In this document: positions 8,105-17,456 of the stretch, piece by piece | How the letters are laid out: each line of letters begins with the position of its first letter | Position numbering within the stretch: the stretch's first letter is position 1 | Source: Alphaproteobacteria bacterium | GTDB taxonomy: Bacteria > Pseudomonadota > Alphaproteobacteria > Rickettsiales > JABCZZ01 | Length of the DNA stretch: 59,253 bases | NCBI GenBank assembly: GCA_013289445.1 | Contig: JABCZZ010000007.1 | Coordinates: forward strand, 1-59,253 | Reading direction: 5' to 3' | Notes under the pieces: generated by a model | The model's database searches: none | Told to the model about the DNA's origin: nothing | What the model saw: only the letters and a program-made list of their open reading frames with translations | Made by a program: the position numbers and the translations under genes

Positions 8105-11100
8105 TTAGAGTGTCTTGGAAAGGCCATTCTTTTTTACCTCGTCACGGTAGCGGTCAAGGAATGTTTTCACCGCGTTGATATCCTGATCGAGATTGGCAAG
8201 ATTGCTATAATCGATGGCCCCCGATTCGCTGGTGACAAACAGGAAACTGTCCTTGTTCGGATTATTCTTGAGCAGGGGCGTGAAATAATCACGCAGATAT
8301 TGAATCTGGCCCGTGTCATGCTCATAGACATAGGCCGTGGCGAGCTTGAGCAGCACGTCGGATTCCTGCTGGGTGAGCGGCGCACTGGGATCATTGCGGT
8401 TGCCCAGAACTTCCTCGGCGGTGGCGATCACGTTAGGCCAGTCCTTGCTGTCCCAGTAGATGGAGAGACGCAGCAAAGTGCCGTCACCGCTATTGTCGCT
8501 GCTAAGCACATCGATGGCCTTGTCGAGCTGGCCCTGCTGTGCGAGCGCCTGAGCAGTAAGCCGCAGGCGCGTGAGTTTGAGATCGGGCGGAAGATCGCCG
8601 TAGCCGGTGGTCTTGAGTGTCTCAAGCGCTTCTTTGGGCTGATGATTGAGCAGATAAATCAGCGCGAGGTTGGCACCGACGCGGCTGCGTTCATCTCCCT
8701 GCAGGCGCTTGCGAATCTGGTGATCAAGAAGCAATGCCGCACGGTCGAGCAGATCGATTTTCACCAGCCGGTCGGCAAGCCCGCGAATCATTTCGTCGCC
8801 TTCTTTACCCAGCGGCACCAGATCACGGAATTCATAAAACAGCGATAAGGCCTCAAGCGGGGGCATATTGTCTGCACCACCATGATTGTATAGCGAGAGA
8901 AAGGTTGCCTCCATCTTCTTGGCGGTGGTGATGGCTTCGGGCACTTCCGGATAATAAAGCACGATGTCGCGCCATGTATGCAGCGCCTTGGCATATTGCT
9001 TATCCTCGATATAGAGGTCGCCCAGCAAAGTAAGCACGCTCATCTCCAGACTGTCGCCACGCCAGACGATGCGCAGTTTTTCCAGGCGCTTGATGGCATC
9101 TTCATGGGTGATTTTATCCTGGCGCAGCAGCATATTGACCAGGGAAAATTCGGCGCGTGCGCGAATCAATGGATCGTCGATCTCCGCTGCCTGATGTTCC
9201 CAGATTTTTGCGGCTTCGTCTTCGTTCTTGGTTTCCGACATGATCTTGGCGCGCATAAAATCGATATATTTGCGCACCGGATCCTCAAGATTGTCTTTGC
9301 GCAATGCATCGAAGATGTTGAGTGCTACATCGTATTCCTTACGATTGATGCTGCGGTCGGCGGCGATCACCGCCAGTTTCTGGATGAACACCGGCGGGTA
9401 GTTATGAATATAGCGGTCATAGTTGGCAAGAAAGTTGAATGACTCGCCGGGCTCACCCAGCAACTCCCTGCACAGGCCTAGCCACATGGCGACTTCCGGA
9501 TCACCCGCCAATTCAGGAGAGGAAAAATCACGCTCGGCATCGGCGATATGGTACATGAAGAAATACGCCGCCCCGCGCAAGGCCGCGACTTTATTATCGC
9601 GGTAGAATTTGTAGCTCACGCGCAGGATGTCGTCCGCCATGCCGCGCGCTTCGGGGAACAGGCCCTGGGCAATATATAACCCAAGCAGGCGCATGCGCGC
9701 TTTTTCGCCAGTGTCTGGCGAGTTGGCGTAGGCAATATCATGCATGAGTTTGCGTTGCATCGGCACGAAGTTCTTTTCGTCGTCGATTTGTTTTAAGCGA
9801 ATATAAGAAAACAGCACAGGAGGCGCATGCGCATCGGCGATGGTCTCGGTTTCCGCATCCTGAATGCGTTGCGCCATCTCCGGCGAGATGGCAAGCCCTT
9901 TGGGTGCAGAGATGTCTATTGCGCCCTTGTTTACCGCCACATTGATGTCATCGGCAATTTTCTGAATCACTATGCCCTGCGCCGATTGCAACAGGGTGAA
10001 CTCGACAAAAGAATAAGGCTGCGCAATACCCACACCCGCACCCGGCAGCGGCACGATGCGGAGTTCTTCACCGCTGGCGGGATCGCGCACCAGAAAGATG
10101 CGTTCTGCTTTAGGAGCAGCGATACCTAGCGAACTCTGTTGTGTTTCATTGGTCTTAAGCGAAAGCAATAAAGGCTCGGCAAGCCTGGCAGGCGCGCCGG
10201 GGTCAAGAGTGAGTCGCAGCGTATCGGATGCGGATTTACCTACCGATGCAAAGACGTCTTCGCTAAGTGAGGCCCGCAAGATGGTGGCATGGCTATCGGC
10301 AATCTTCTGCACCTCCTTGATGTAATGTCCCCCTGTCTTTTGCAAGGCTGCGACATTCAGATCGGGTGCGTCAGTAGCGACAATCCATAAGGTTTTCTGT
10401 CGGATGAAGACTGCGGATGCCGTATCCGCACGGATAGGAAGATCAATACTGTCGTACCGTGCGACTACGGCAGGAGCAGAGGCAATGGCAGCAGGTGCAG
10501 CGACGGGTGTTGAAAGTGAAGGCACCGCCGGCGTACTTGCAGCAGGTGTAACGGCAGTGACGGGCGTGGTAGCGGATGGAAGGGCGGAAGGAACTTCTGC
10601 AGGGGGTGCTGCTGCTGGTACAGGCGGTGCAATGGCAGGTGTGCCTGCAGCAGGGCTAAGGTTTGCCAGCTCGGCAGCTTCCTCTTTTTTCATTGCTGCC
10701 ATTTCTGCGGCTTGCGCTTTGGCTTTTGCGGCCTGTGCAATTTTCTTTTCCTTAGCATGCTGGGCGCGTGCGGCATCGGCTTGGGTTTTTTGCGGCGGCG
10801 CAATCAGTGATTTAGGGGTGCTGGGAGCAGCGGTGGCGGAGGTCTGCGCGCGCATGTCAGCGCCTTCAATAAAATCAAGCCCACTCTTGCTGAGTTCTAA
10901 GCCATGTTTGCTGTAGCTCAGGAAACTATGGGCAGTGCCGGGTTTGGCAAGGGTGATAATGACGGTCTTGCCGTTTTGGCTGGTTTCAATCTGACGGATG
11001 TAGTTATGCAGCGTATCCACCGTGTCGCCCCAGGCAAGCGAGACCGGCTTTTCAAAATGCAGCTCTACCTGCCGGCCGTGCGATTCAATGGAAAACGGCA

Positions 11101-11257
11101 CTTTTCCCTGTGCATCCCAGTTAAAGAGCATACGGCCGTGATCCTGATATTCATGTGCCGATACGTCGGCGGAGGCGGCAGAGCTCTGATCTTCGGCATA
11201 GCACAATGTGCTGGCCGTCAGAATCAGGAGCGCGGTGAATATCGAATGCTTATACAA
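8105..11257 (-). CDS. Large exported TPR-repeat protein, function unknown
   Basis: The 1050-aa protein has a signal peptide (about residues 1-21, ending CYA), a beta-rich N-terminal part, an Ala/Pro/Thr-rich low-complexity linker (about 136-280) and a second globular part. From roughly residue 490 to the end there are helical repeats of TPR/Sel1 style. The start codon is TTG at 11257, with a weak AAGAG upstream. Proteins with this build (signal peptide, disordered linker, long TPR array) are common in Alphaproteobacteria but uncharacterised. A periplasmic scaffold role is plausible. It is transcribed alone, divergent from iscX. Confidence 0.8.
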   Translation of the reverse strand: MYKHSIFTALLILTASTLCYAEDQSSAASADVSAHEYQDHGRMLFNWDAQGKVPFSIESHGRQVELHFEKPVSLAWGDTVDTLHNYIRQIETSQNGKTVIITLAKPGTAHSFLSYSKHGLELSKSGLDFIEGADMRAQTSATAAPSTPKSLIAPPQKTQADAARAQHAKEKKIAQAAKAKAQAAEMAAMKKEEAAELANLSPAAGTPAIAPPVPAAAPPAEVPSALPSATTPVTAVTPAASTPAVPSLSTPVAAPAAIASAPAVVARYDSIDLPIRADTASAVFIRQKTLWIVATDAPDLNVAALQKTGGHYIKEVQKIADSHATILRASLSEDVFASVGKSASDTLRLTLDPGAPARLAEPLLLSLKTNETQQSSLGIAAPKAERIFLVRDPASGEELRIVPLPGAGVGIAQPYSFVEFTLLQSAQGIVIQKIADDINVAVNKGAIDISAPKGLAISPEMAQRIQDAETETIADAHAPPVLFSYIRLKQIDDEKNFVPMQRKLMHDIAYANSPDTGEKARMRLLGLYIAQGLFPEARGMADDILRVSYKFYRDNKVAALRGAAYFFMYHIADAERDFSSPELAGDPEVAMWLGLCRELLGEPGESFNFLANYDRYIHNYPPVFIQKLAVIAADRSINRKEYDVALNIFDALRKDNLEDPVRKYIDFMRAKIMSETKNEDEAAKIWEHQAAEIDDPLIRARAEFSLVNMLLRQDKITHEDAIKRLEKLRIVWRGDSLEMSVLTLLGDLYIEDKQYAKALHTWRDIVLYYPEVPEAITTAKKMEATFLSLYNHGGADNMPPLEALSLFYEFRDLVPLGKEGDEMIRGLADRLVKIDLLDRAALLLDHQIRKRLQGDERSRVGANLALIYLLNHQPKEALETLKTTGYGDLPPDLKLTRLRLTAQALAQQGQLDKAIDVLSSDNSGDGTLLRLSIYWDSKDWPNVIATAEEVLGNRNDPSAPLTQQESDVLLKLATAYVYEHDTGQIQYLRDYFTPLLKNNPNKDSFLFVTSESGAIDYSNLANLDQDINAVKTFLDRYRDEVKKNGLSKTL

Positions 11258-11473
11258 TGCCAGCTCTTGGTAGCGCGGCCTGTGCTATCGCACGACCTTA
11301 TGTTTATGGGTACGGGGTTGGCCCTTAAGGGGCGCCACCACTCTCTTCTTATAGTATATCCCTTCTATAACAGAGCTCAAGGGGGCTGGCTAGTGGCAGC
11401 CGCGCCAAGTTACTGCTGGCCGGGTATGTGCCCTTGCGCTAGAATGTTGCCGCAACGGGCGATAGGAGGAAGC

Positions 11474-11668
11474 ATGCGCTGGACGGACGTAAATGCGATA
11501 GCCATGGCGCTTGAAGATGCGCACCCGGACGCAGATAATATCAATCTGCGCTTTACCGATCTGCGCGCCTGGACCATGGCCCTGCCCGGATTTGCAGGGA
11601 CGCCGGAGGGCTGCAACGAAAAAATTCTCGAAGCCATCCAGCAGGCCTGGATCGATGAGCGCGAGTGA
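11474..11668 (+). CDS. iscX: Iron-sulfur cluster assembly accessory protein IscX (YfhJ)
   Basis: The 64-aa acidic protein begins MRWTDV. It contains HPDADNINLRFTDLRAW and a C-terminal AIQQAWIDE helix, close to the IscX/Fe-S assembly family, with normal length. IscX binds IscS and iron and modulates cluster assembly. A GGAGG sequence lies about 6 nt before ATG 11474. It is far from isc genes here and instead overlaps tsaE by 14 bp, so it is probably the first gene of the iscX-tsaE-amgK-murU operon. Confidence 0.9.
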   Translation: MRWTDVNAIAMALEDAHPDADNINLRFTDLRAWTMALPGFAGTPEGCNEKILEAIQQAWIDERE

Positions 11669-12158
11669 TTCATTGCTACCTTTTCTGACATTTCCGGCGC
11701 TTTCAGTCGCGCAGTTGCAGGCACTTGCACGCAGATTGGCCAAGGCAATGGCGCAGGGCGACTGCATTGCACTGGCCGGCGAAGTCGGTGCCGGAAAAAC
11801 AACCTTTGCGCGGGCGCTTATCGGCGCCATTGCCGTGGGCATGCCGGAAATCACCAGCCCCACTTTTACGCTGATGCAGTCCTATGACGTCACACTGGCC
11901 AATAGCTCGGCGGCGTTGCTTTGGCATCTTGACCTGTACCGCCTCAAAGAGGCAAACGAGGCCCATGCGCTGGGACTCGAAGAAATATGGCCCCATGTCG
12001 TGCTGGTGGAATGGCCTGAGCGCATCGAAGGAATGTTACCGACAGGGTATCTTTCCATCGTGCTTGATTTTACCCATTCAGGTGCAGCGCGCAGTGTGCA
12101 TTTTTATGGAAATGACGCTTGGCGGAAGCGACTGGAAACATTAGGCTTGCAGGCATGA
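11655..12158 (+). CDS. tsaE: tRNA threonylcarbamoyladenosine biosynthesis ATPase TsaE
   Basis: The 167-aa protein has Walker A GEVGAGKTT (residues 42-50), the SPTFTLMQSY switch region and HLDLYRL. VLVEWPERIE completes the TsaE signature. TsaE binds ATP and works with TsaB-TsaD to make t6A37 on ANN-decoding tRNAs. ATG 11655 is chosen because it lies just inside the end of iscX and gives normal length; a longer frame upstream has no family match. It ends in an ATGA overlap with amgK. Confidence 0.92.
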   Translation: MSASDSLLPFLTFPALSVAQLQALARRLAKAMAQGDCIALAGEVGAGKTTFARALIGAIAVGMPEITSPTFTLMQSYDVTLANSSAALLWHLDLYRLKEANEAHALGLEEIWPHVVLVEWPERIEGMLPTGYLSIVLDFTHSGAARSVHFYGNDAWRKRLETLGLQA

Positions 12159-13177
12159 GCGCGCGCAGCGAGGCAATAGACCAATTTCTTACGCAGGCTG
12201 GGTGGAAGGGTGCCGTACGCACGTCGCTTGCCGGAGATGCGTCGTTTCGCAGGTATGAACGTGTGACGCACGGCGAAAAAAAATCCGTGCTCATGGACGC
12301 GCCGCCGGAAAAAGAAGATGTACGCCCGTTTATCCGTATCGCCCAATATCTTGCTGAAGGCGGACTGAGCGCGCCGCGCATTCTCGCTGCCGATGAAGCG
12401 CAGGGCCTGCTGCTGCTTGAGGATTTGGGCGACGATCTGTTTGCGCGCGTGCTCAGCAAAACGCCGCAGCAGGAGGAAGCATTATATCTTGCCGCGGCCG
12501 ACGTGCTTGTGGAGCTCTATGCCCAGGCAGAAAAGACGCAATATCACGGCGTGCCGCTCTATGATATGGATCGATTTTTACAGCAGGTTGCGCTGTTGCC
12601 CGAATGGTTTTTACCGGCGGCATCGGGCGAAAAGATCAGTGCCCCAGCGATGAGTGAATATCTGGAGCTCTGGCGCAAGGCGCTGGCGCAGTTGCCACCA
12701 CTCAGACGCGTGCTCGTGCTCTATGATTATCATGCCGAGAACCTGCTGTGGCTGCCAGGACGCAAAGATGCCGAACGTGCGGGATTGCTTGATTTCCAGG
12801 ACGGGGTGCTAGGCCTTCCTGCGTATGACATGGTGTCGTATCTCGAAGATGCGCGTCGCGATGTTTCCGCTGCCACCGTGGCGCGCGCGATAGACTATTA
12901 CCTGGAAAAAACCCTGCTGCCGCGCGGCGAATTCATGATGGCGTATGATCTGCTGGGTGCGCAGCGCAACACCCGCATCGTCGGCACGTTCGCACGCCTT
13001 GCGGTGCGTGATGGCAAACAGCAGTACCTCGCTTTTCTGCCGCGCGTCTGGGCGCATCTGGAGCGTGACCTCAAACACCCGCGCTTAAAAGAGGTGAAGG
13101 CCTGGATGGACGATACTATCGGGCCCACGTGGCGCGGCGTACTTAGCATCAATGCCAAGGCGCGGGCAACGGGATGA
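12155..13177 (+). CDS. amgK: N-acetylmuramate/N-acetylglucosamine kinase AmgK (aminoglycoside-phosphotransferase fold)
   Basis: The 340-aa kinase has GDASFRRYER near the N-terminus, LLLEDLGDDL as the hinge region, the catalytic loop YDYHAENLLW (His193, Asn196) and the metal site DFQD (Asp213). AmgK phosphorylates the anomeric carbon of MurNAc in the peptidoglycan recycling route that bypasses de novo UDP-MurNAc synthesis. This is the route that confers intrinsic fosfomycin tolerance in other bacteria. The next gene, murU, encodes the following enzyme, which makes the assignment firm. ATGA overlaps on both sides indicate translational coupling. Confidence 0.92.
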   Translation: MSARSEAIDQFLTQAGWKGAVRTSLAGDASFRRYERVTHGEKKSVLMDAPPEKEDVRPFIRIAQYLAEGGLSAPRILAADEAQGLLLLEDLGDDLFARVLSKTPQQEEALYLAAADVLVELYAQAEKTQYHGVPLYDMDRFLQQVALLPEWFLPAASGEKISAPAMSEYLELWRKALAQLPPLRRVLVLYDYHAENLLWLPGRKDAERAGLLDFQDGVLGLPAYDMVSYLEDARRDVSAATVARAIDYYLEKTLLPRGEFMMAYDLLGAQRNTRIVGTFARLAVRDGKQQYLAFLPRVWAHLERDLKHPRLKEVKAWMDDTIGPTWRGVLSINAKARATG

Positions 13178-13923
13178 GCAGTAATATTCCCCGTCAGGCG
13201 ATGATTCTTGCGGCCGGTCAGGGCAAGCGCATGCGCCCGCTTACCGATCATCTTCCCAAGCCGATGATAGAAGTCGCTGGTAAAAAACTCATCGACTATG
13301 CCATCGACAATCTTGCGCGTGCCGGCGTGAACAAGCTTGTGGTCAACAGTTCCTACAAAGCGGAGATTCTCGAAGACTATCTTTCGCGCCGCGCCGTGCT
13401 GAAGCCGGTATTTTCGCGCGAGCCTGTGGCGCTGGAAACCGGCGGCGGTATCGCCCAGGCGCTGCATCATTTCGACAATGCGCCGTTCTTTGCCGTCAAC
13501 GGCGATGTCATCTGGGTGGACGGCGCCACCCCGGCGCTAAGCCGTCTTGCGCAGCATTTTGACACGTCGCTGGATGGGGTGCTGCTTCTGCATCCCCGTG
13601 AAACTGCTCTGGGGTTTGAAGGGCCGGGAGATTTTTTCATGGATGCGCAGGGCCATCTCGCCCGCCGCGGCAATCGCGATAATGCGCCGTATGTCTATGC
13701 CGGAGTGCAATTGCTGCATCCGCGACTGTTTGAACAGTCTCCCGAAGGCGCTTTTTCGCTCAACCTGCTCTATGACCGCGCACTGGCCAAAGCGCCTGCA
13801 CGCATCCGCGGTGTAGTGCATGACGGCGCCTGGCTGCATGTAGGCGATCCCGCAGGAAGAACCCAAGCGGAAGCCTATCTGCTTTCTACCGGCTCAAGCA
13901 CTCCACGCATAGTGACGCAGTAA
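13174..13923 (+). CDS. murU: N-acetylmuramate alpha-1-phosphate uridylyltransferase MurU
   Basis: The 249-aa nucleotidyltransferase begins with the signature AMILAAGQGKRMRPLTD and LPKPMIEVAGK. It has the metal-binding FAVNGDVIWVD and ends with WLHVGDP. MurU converts MurNAc-1-P and UTP to UDP-MurNAc, completing the AmgK-MurU recycling pathway. It overlaps amgK by 4 bp. In many alphaproteobacteria addB/addA follow; here the operon stops and meets the converging 1164-aa gene after 6 bp. Confidence 0.92.
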   Translation: MSSNIPRQAMILAAGQGKRMRPLTDHLPKPMIEVAGKKLIDYAIDNLARAGVNKLVVNSSYKAEILEDYLSRRAVLKPVFSREPVALETGGGIAQALHHFDNAPFFAVNGDVIWVDGATPALSRLAQHFDTSLDGVLLLHPRETALGFEGPGDFFMDAQGHLARRGNRDNAPYVYAGVQLLHPRLFEQSPEGAFSLNLLYDRALAKAPARIRGVVHDGAWLHVGDPAGRTQAEAYLLSTGSSTPRIVTQ

Positions 13924-13929
13924 CCTGCG

Positions 13930-16900
13930 TTACTGTGCTATAAGGCTTCCGCCACCAGTGACCGATCCGCCACCAGTGACCGATCCGCCGCCAGTGACCG
14001 AGCCGCCGCCAGTGACCGAGCCACCTACGCTGACCGTTCCGCCTACACCGACCGATCCGCCGCCAGTGATGGGAACTGCGCCAATCGACAGACCTGTGCT
14101 CACCGTGCCGCCAGTACCCGTCGTTGTCGCAGAAGCGGTAGTCGTGGCACAGGCCGAGGATATCGGGCTAGCAGTAGTGCCCGCACCGGCAGAGATCTGC
14201 GCTTGCGGGGACTGCACGCTTGCGTTCGACGCGGTCGAGGTGGGAATCGAGGCGTTGGGCGGTACACCGATTTCCGTCGCCGAGATGTTGATGGTCGTCT
14301 GCCCTCCCGCACCAAGCACCGGCGTGACGATGGGACTTGGCACCGGTGGCGATGCAGACGCATTGGTCACGCTCGCAATAGTCGAGATCTGGGCTGACGT
14401 TAGCGGCGAACTGAGATCACCCGTCGTCGGATCAACAGGCACCGTTACATTGCCCGGGAACGTGATCTGATACGTAGGCGGTGACGTAGGTTCACCGTTG
14501 ACCAGGATCGGGTTCTCATAGCCACCTACAACCTGATAAGCACCGGAGGAGTTGCCCAGCGCAACGACCACGCCGTTTTGTGGCACGCTCATCGAGTTGC
14601 TGTTGGCATCTGTTACCATGCCGCCTGCAGGCAGGCTCATAACAGAACCGGCAGTGGCAATGTTAAAGCTCACCGGCGTGCCTGAAGGCACGTTGATGAA
14701 CGAGCCCACGGGCGGAGTGACTGCCGGAGTGCTGGAGGGGGCCGTAGTATCCGTGGCCATCACTGCAGAAGTTGCCACGGCTATGTTCGGCGCTGCGGCG
14801 GTAGTGGGGTAGTTCTGCCATGTATCCGAGAATCTAGGATCCCAGCCCCATGTATCGCAGTAGTAGTGATAGTCTGAGGAGTACCAGTCGTCCTGCCATT
14901 CCACAAAGTGAAGGCAGGTCCAGTATCCGCTGACCGGGGTTGCTGTAGAGGAATTACCCGGCGCAGCCACACTCACGGGAGCAAAAGGCGGCGGCGGGTT
15001 AGCGGCCGTATAAAGCGTTGACGACGTGTAATCGCTCGAATAATTATAGTTATCCGTGCAATTTCCGGTGGAGGTGGTCGTAGAAGTGGTTTTGCCGGTA
15101 GTCGTATCGGTCGTGGAAGTAGTTTTAGTCACGCAATTATTGGCCTGACCCGAATAGGTATTGGCGGAACCGTCGTAACTGGCCGCATTGGGGTCAGAAG
15201 TGTTTTCAAGCCCCTGTATCTGAGCTACGCCAGCGCTAATGTTGACCGGAGGCAGGCAGCCGCTGAATTCAACGGAAATACCATTGGCCCAGCTGGGTGT
15301 GCTGCCATTGCCGCCAGCCGTAATATAGCCGCTGCGTAAGTAAGTCGGCGGGTTAGAGTTAGGAACAGCTACTTGGCTTCCCACACAGGCGGGCGAAGCA
15401 ATGCCCACAGGTGCGCCAAACGGATTGTCCGTCGTGTCGCTCGGATCGGAAGTTTCCACCACTTCCGGCGTCATAGTGCCGCTCAGCTGCCCGCCACTGG
15501 CTGTGTAGCTTGCGTAGTTCGCTACAAAAATGTCATGGGCAGGAATGGAGTGAGGCGTAGTCGGCGGAATGACAATCATGGAATTGGCCTGCGTGGTCAC
15601 GATATTAGAGTCAGGCACGGTATTGCCGCCACCCATATTCAGAGTAACGCTTTGCGTGCCGACATAACTGCCGCCATAGGGAAGAGGCAGCACGGCGGGC
15701 GTAGGAGTGCCATTAGTGCCGTAGAGATTGAATCCCACCGGTTCACCGCCCGGCAGAGTCTCCAGAGCACCCAGGGCGGGCGTCGTAACTTGGGTGGTGG
15801 CCATCGGTGTGGCTGCCGTAGTAGGCGGCACCACCAGACTGACTACATTCTGCGCCAGGTTGAACACACTGCCCGGGCAGCTTGCGTTACCTGCCAGGTT
15901 GGAAATGCCGACCGTAGCACTGGCGGCAGTAGCGGCGCTGGGAAGGCAGGAGAAGTTTGCATTGAGCATGCCGCTGGCGGAGAGACTCGTGATCAGGTTA
16001 GTGTTAAATGCCGCTGCAGCATCCACCGACGGTATAGTCACATTGGGCATGCTAAGTGTCGGTATGGTAACGTTGGGAAGCGCGAGACTGCTAAGGCCGT
16101 TGAAATCGAAATTCGGAATATTGAGCTGGCCGCTCAGACCGATTGAGCCATTGGGCAGGCTTCCCAGCCCGGAGAGAGCGCCGGAAATATCGTAAGACGG
16201 AATGCTGGGCAATTGAAGGCTGGGCAATGCGAAATCGCCTGACATATCGACGCTCGGCATGCCCGGAAGCGCACCTGTGGGTATGCTTAAGCTGAGACCG
16301 CTGGGAAGACTGATGCCAGCGCTGAGGCTGCCGCTAAGGCTGGGGATGGTAGGCAAAGCTGCATCCGCAGATAAGATTGCGCTGGGCACGTTGATGTTCA
16401 CCGTCGGTATGGAGGGCATGTTTGCGCTCAGGCTACCGCTGAAATTGATATTGCCTGAGGCGTCTATGCTGACACCGTTACAAATAGTGCTGGGCAGATT
16501 GACGGCGGGAACCGTTACGCCCAACTTGGGCGTATCCACCGGCGGTGTGCCGATGCTGATCGTAGCCGAGGCGCCAGTACTGCCGCCAAAGGAGATGACG
16601 TTGCCAAAGCTGGTAAGGCCAGCGCTTGTATTGGCGTTGCCGATCTGCTGGGTAGTCTGCAGCAGTGATGCCGAGCCGCCGCAGGGAAGCGCGGGGATGC
16701 TGGACGCATTGCTCAGCGGAGTCGTTTGACAGAGATTGCTGGTATCCGCGGTGATTTGCAGCGCAGGAATCTGCGACTTGCTGACATTATACCCCGGGCA
16801 CGCGCTCGTGGCAGTGACGATGGCGCCGGTCGAGGGATCTTTGACCACGCCGGGGGCGCATCCACCGCCTTGAGTGGCACTGCCACCGCCGGCAAACGTA

Positions 16901-17424
16901 AGGCCCTGGCCTAAGTCCGGGCGCATGTGCACCGGCGGATCATAGCCTGCCAGCACGCAGTCGGTAAGCGCGCCCGTCTGTAATTCGCCGCCGCCGGGAA
17001 CGATTTCATTGTTTGCTTGATAGGTATATTGAACGATCTGTGAGCCGGCAGCGATCGGTGTGCCGTTGGTACCGCCATTCACCGTCTGCGAGGCGGTTAC
17101 ATTGCCGCTGCTGTCAAAGCAGCTTGCAGTGCCGCTGCAGACTGTGCAGGTGACACCCGCCGGGCAGATGACCGGGCAGGGGCCTGTGCCTGGGCATTCC
17201 AGGTTTGGCGTATCGGAAATATTCGCATTGGTAATACTGCTATATTGCCCGGAGCAGAGATTGCCAAGATTGACAATCGCCGATGCGCTGGGTGCAAACA
17301 GCATGGGTGCAAGCAGGCCCATTGCCAGCAAAAATGCGGCAAGAGGCGCGCGGAGCCTGAAAATTCCCTTCGATCGATCAGAAGGGAGCTCACCCGTTAA
17401 CGGCTTTGATGTAAGAGCCTTCAT
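13930..17424 (-). CDS. Giant exported repeat protein (1164 aa), unknown function
   Basis: I do not recognise this protein. It starts at ATG 17424 behind a GGGGA ribosome-binding site. A basic N-terminal stretch is followed by a hydrophobic signal core ending at PSASA (about residue 49). A Cys-rich segment follows, then a long Ser/Pro/Leu/Ile region with short repeats of the type LPSxxxPS (about 290-480). Thr/Ser/Val-rich stretches and a compact Cys/Trp/Tyr-rich patch follow (about 825-870, with YWTCLHF and WGWDPRF). The C-terminus has six to seven copies of VTGGGS (about 1116-1158). It looks like a secreted or surface-displayed protein. The next upstream gene on the same strand is a second giant repeat protein, and virB8-virB9 lie beyond. 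Confidence 0.75.
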   Translation of the reverse strand: MKALTSKPLTGELPSDRSKGIFRLRAPLAAFLLAMGLLAPMLFAPSASAIVNLGNLCSGQYSSITNANISDTPNLECPGTGPCPVICPAGVTCTVCSGTASCFDSSGNVTASQTVNGGTNGTPIAAGSQIVQYTYQANNEIVPGGGELQTGALTDCVLAGYDPPVHMRPDLGQGLTFAGGGSATQGGGCAPGVVKDPSTGAIVTATSACPGYNVSKSQIPALQITADTSNLCQTTPLSNASSIPALPCGGSASLLQTTQQIGNANTSAGLTSFGNVISFGGSTGASATISIGTPPVDTPKLGVTVPAVNLPSTICNGVSIDASGNINFSGSLSANMPSIPTVNINVPSAILSADAALPTIPSLSGSLSAGISLPSGLSLSIPTGALPGMPSVDMSGDFALPSLQLPSIPSYDISGALSGLGSLPNGSIGLSGQLNIPNFDFNGLSSLALPNVTIPTLSMPNVTIPSVDAAAAFNTNLITSLSASGMLNANFSCLPSAATAASATVGISNLAGNASCPGSVFNLAQNVVSLVVPPTTAATPMATTQVTTPALGALETLPGGEPVGFNLYGTNGTPTPAVLPLPYGGSYVGTQSVTLNMGGGNTVPDSNIVTTQANSMIVIPPTTPHSIPAHDIFVANYASYTASGGQLSGTMTPEVVETSDPSDTTDNPFGAPVGIASPACVGSQVAVPNSNPPTYLRSGYITAGGNGSTPSWANGISVEFSGCLPPVNISAGVAQIQGLENTSDPNAASYDGSANTYSGQANNCVTKTTSTTDTTTGKTTSTTTSTGNCTDNYNYSSDYTSSTLYTAANPPPPFAPVSVAAPGNSSTATPVSGYWTCLHFVEWQDDWYSSDYHYYCDTWGWDPRFSDTWQNYPTTAAAPNIAVATSAVMATDTTAPSSTPAVTPPVGSFINVPSGTPVSFNIATAGSVMSLPAGGMVTDANSNSMSVPQNGVVVALGNSSGAYQVVGGYENPILVNGEPTSPPTYQITFPGNVTVPVDPTTGDLSSPLTSAQISTIASVTNASASPPVPSPIVTPVLGAGGQTTINISATEIGVPPNASIPTSTASNASVQSPQAQISAGAGTTASPISSACATTTASATTTGTGGTVSTGLSIGAVPITGGGSVGVGGTVSVGGSVTGGGSVTGGGSVTGGGSVTGGGSLIAQ
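13951..14076. repeat. 18-bp tandem repeat encoding (VTGGGS)n
   Basis: About seven consecutive 18-bp units of the form GCCACCAGTGACCGATCC run from 13951 to 14076. The first two are identical, the next two differ by two third-base changes, and the last three are degenerate. They keep frame in the overlapping minus-strand gene and encode a Gly-rich C-terminal tail. They directly abut the murU 3' end. Confidence 0.85.
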
Positions 17425-17456
17425 ATAATTCCCCGTATAATAAAAATCAGTTCAAA

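Noticed and set aside
15373..16729. Plus-strand open frames opposite the 1164-aa gene
   Set aside because: They are antisense shadows of Ser/Pro-rich codons, without start signals or recognisable domains.
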